Shown one piece after another: positions 61,704 to 64,000 of a DNA stretch of 64,000 bases. The stretch's first letter is position 1; every line of letters starts with the position of its first letter. Source of the DNA: Seison nebaliae (Eukaryota > Rotifera > Pararotatoria > Seisonacea > Seisonidae); contig JALJEE010001774.1 of the NCBI GenBank assembly GCA_023231475.1, forward strand, positions 1-64,000, in the 5' to 3' direction. A program made the translations under genes and the position numbers. Below the pieces are notes generated by a model. That model had not been told where the DNA came from, did no database searches, and worked only from the letters and a program-made list of their open reading frames with translations.

Positions 61704-63525
61704 ATGTTAAGGAATCGTTTCTCTTTATTTACAAATCAATGTCGATGGAATTCGACATTAGTAAAAGATTTGAAAAATATTTGTAAAAATAATTGTAAAA
61801 TAAGTAGTGGTCCATCGATCATCCAACAACATTCTCATGATGAATCTCATCATCGGTTTTCCTTTTCTTTTATTAATTTTCACTTTATATAATAATTGAA
61901 AAAATTTCTGAAGAAAATTTCTTCCAAACATTGTAATTTTTCCGACGAATGAAGAAGATATCTCATCCATTCTATCATATTGTAACAAAAATTTTATTTC
62001 TGTAATTCCTTATGGCGTTGGAACAGGATTGGAAGGTGGAGTAGTTCCGTTGAAAGTTAGAAATTTAATGAGTCGATTTTAAATGAAACGTTTCGAAAGG
62101 ATAATTCGATTTCGATAAATATGGAGAAAATGAATAAAATTATTGAAGTGAATCCATTCGATTTTGATTGTATCGTTGAAAGTGGTGTGACGAGAGAGAA
62201 ACTTAATCATTTCTTGAAAGATGATGGTCTTTATTTCCCTATCGGTTTCCTCTTCATTTTTTATATAGAATTATGAGATTATTAATTTCAAATAGATCCA
62301 GGTGCTAACGCTTCACTTGGGGGAATGTGTTCGACATCAGCCAGTGGAACAACAGCTGTTCGATATGGAACGATGAAAGAGAATGTTCTAAATTTACGAG
62401 TGGTCCTTCCATCCGGTGAGATAATAAAAACAGCCGGAAAACAATGTCGTGCCAGGTTCCACATTTTTTCTTCTTAATAAAAGAGATAATTTGAGAAATT
62501 TTAAAGAAAAAGTTCAGCTGGATTAAATTTGACGAGTTTATTTGTGGGATCAGAAGGTACACTTGGTGTCATTTCTGAGGCTACATTAAAATTACATGCT
62601 GTACCGATGGAAGTTTATATCTTTAACTCATTTTCGAATATTATTCCATTCTTAGTTAGGTGTTTGTGTCGTTTCATTTAAAAATGATCAGATAACACAC
62701 GAGGCAGTAAATACAATTTTATTATCAGGAGTGACATTATCTCGAATGGGTTGGTTAAATTTGTAGAGAAGTTAATTCGATTTTGGATAATGAGAATAGA
62801 ATATTTGAATGATGTAATGGTTGGAGCGTGCAATAAATATTCGAATTTATCTCTTCATAAATTGCCACATCTTTTCATCGAAGTGGAAGGTGTCGATAGT
62901 GATGAATTAAATATGAAATTGGAAAATATTCGATCATTATGTGAATCTTTCGAACCGAAATCATTGGAAATAGCGTTAAGCTTAGAGGAACGAAAGAAAT
63001 TATGGGCCGCCCGTCACAATTGTCTTTATGCAACGAAAAATATGAGGAACAATTCTGAGATGTATGTCACTGATATATGTGTACCATTATCAAACATTGG
63101 ACCATCGATTGAATTTAGTCGTAAATGTTTGGATGAAACCAAATTAATCGGTTTATTATTTCCTTCATCATTCTATGTTAATATCATTCTTTTAGGAACA
63201 ATTCTTGGTCATTTAGGTGATGGGAATTATCATTTATTTATTCATGTCAATTCAAATGACGAATTAGAAATAGCGAAAGATCTTTCTACCAAAATTGCAG
63301 AGTTTTTTTTAAATTTCTAACTCAAACAAAACTTCTTTTTTTTAAAGACATGCTATATCTTTAGATGGTACTTGTACAGGAGAACACGGAATAGGAATCG
63401 GTAAACGACATCTGCTAAAGAATCAGTTTGATCCGTTGACCTATAATTTCATGAAATCGTTGAAGAAACATGTTGATCCAAATGGAATAATGAATCCAAA
63501 CAAAATGTTTTATCTCGATGAATAA
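61704..63525 (+). CDS. LDHD: mitochondrial D-lactate dehydrogenase (cytochrome, FAD), 477 aa
   Basis: Nine exons: 61704-61855, 61914-62055, 62100-62244, 62296-62455, 62507-62612, 62656-62749, 62800-63150, 63196-63301 and 63348-63525. All junctions are in frame and most match the family across the splice. The enzyme oxidises D-lactate to pyruvate with FAD, passing electrons to the respiratory chain. The first 20 residues are a mitochondrial leader. The FAD-binding part shows [50 protein letters not shown] and [19 protein letters not shown]. The C-terminal part shows [16 protein letters not shown] and [14 protein letters not shown], which holds catalytic and metal-site residues, then [11 protein letters not shown]. 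Length suits the family (human about 500). The intron 63151-63195 is stop-free and in frame. Confidence 0.94.
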
Positions 63526-64000
63526 TGAAATAAGAGTTTAAAAGAAAAGATTGACCATTTTGGTATGTTTTTGGGGAAAATGAGTGAAATACTTAAATCG
63601 CCACCAATTTTTCAATTAATTTATGAAGAAGTTATTAAAGAGATATTACATTTTCACATGTAGAATAAGTAAGGTTTTGAGAAAATCTAGTAAATTACAA
63701 TTTGCAATTTTACGGTACGAATTAAAGAACCTATAGTTTATTTACTCTTTCTTACACAATGGAAAAATAGGAATTACACTGTATAACAATCTAAAATATT
63801 GTGATTTTACCATAAATCTTTGATTATGCTGTTGACATCCTTACATTGTTAGTTGTTCCAATAATTGAAGATAATGTTGAAAATAATGATAAGAAATTGT
63901 TGATGAATGTAAAAATGAACGACCAAAATGAAGTGTAGGAAGTAATTTTTAAAATATTACATTTTCTTCATTAACCTTCCTTATTGATAAGTTTCCGGTT
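63526..64000. other. 3' flank of the D-lactate dehydrogenase gene
   Basis: AT-rich DNA to the window edge. No gene or repeat recognised. Confidence 0.5.

Noticed and set aside
62056-62072. 17-bp ultrashort intron in D-lactate dehydrogenase
   Set aside because: A 44-bp intron ending at 62099 gives the same frame, normal length and better family match; likewise 50 bp instead of 17 bp at 62750.

Overview
Origin. The window is from an AT-rich animal genome with very compact genes. The animal gene content is clear: an UNC-5-like netrin receptor ectodomain, papilin, two GPCRs, a Ly6 three-finger protein, eIF4A3, mitochondrial pyruvate carboxylase, D-lactate dehydrogenase and a class I sirtuin. Short introns, runs of His/Gln/Asn codons and the papilin/UNC-5 pair suit a small protostome (an acariform mite or another miniaturised invertebrate), but the sequence does not fix the phylum.

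Intron style. I rebuilt exon structures by keeping reading frame and protein homology across each junction and placed 51 introns. Most are 42-60 bp. 47 of the 51 begin GTT instead of the GTA/GTG normal in animals. Several are multiples of three and free of stops, so they look like coding insertions.

Layout. 1-125: end of a 22-bp tandem array. 1302-2708 (+): unknown intracellular protein. 2849-6426 (-): three tandem paralogues of an unrecognised secreted family; the first to be reached from the left has grown into a membrane protein with a cytoplasmic tail. 6482-9210 (+): divergent seven-transmembrane receptor, sharing a 55-bp start-to-start interval with the last paralogue. 9501-11004 (+): SIRT2/3-type sirtuin with a large acidic insertion in its zinc site. 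11005-25710: 14.7 kb without a supportable gene. 25711-29808 (+): UNC-5-like receptor with no ZU5 or death domain. 30358-32407 (+): unknown single-pass membrane protein. 33390-40663 (+): 25-exon papilin that begins at the ADAMTS spacer. 40664-44086: gene-poor. 44087-45775 (+): peptide-type GPCR. 45998-47284 (-): eIF4A3. 47755-51746 (+): pyruvate carboxylase. 53431-54861 and 56600-58159 (+): a diverged pair of low-complexity structural-type proteins. 58748-59192 (+): Ly6 protein. 60192-60986 (-): sulfotransferase. 61704-63525 (+): D-lactate dehydrogenase.

How the genes relate. Apart from the two tandem families there is no operon-like logic. Pyruvate carboxylase and D-lactate dehydrogenase both feed mitochondrial pyruvate use, but they lie 10 kb apart. 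The UNC-5-like receptor, the unknown membrane protein and papilin form a same-strand run of cell-surface and matrix genes that could share the large upstream interval as regulatory DNA; that is inference. No rRNA, tRNA, CRISPR or intact transposable element was seen.
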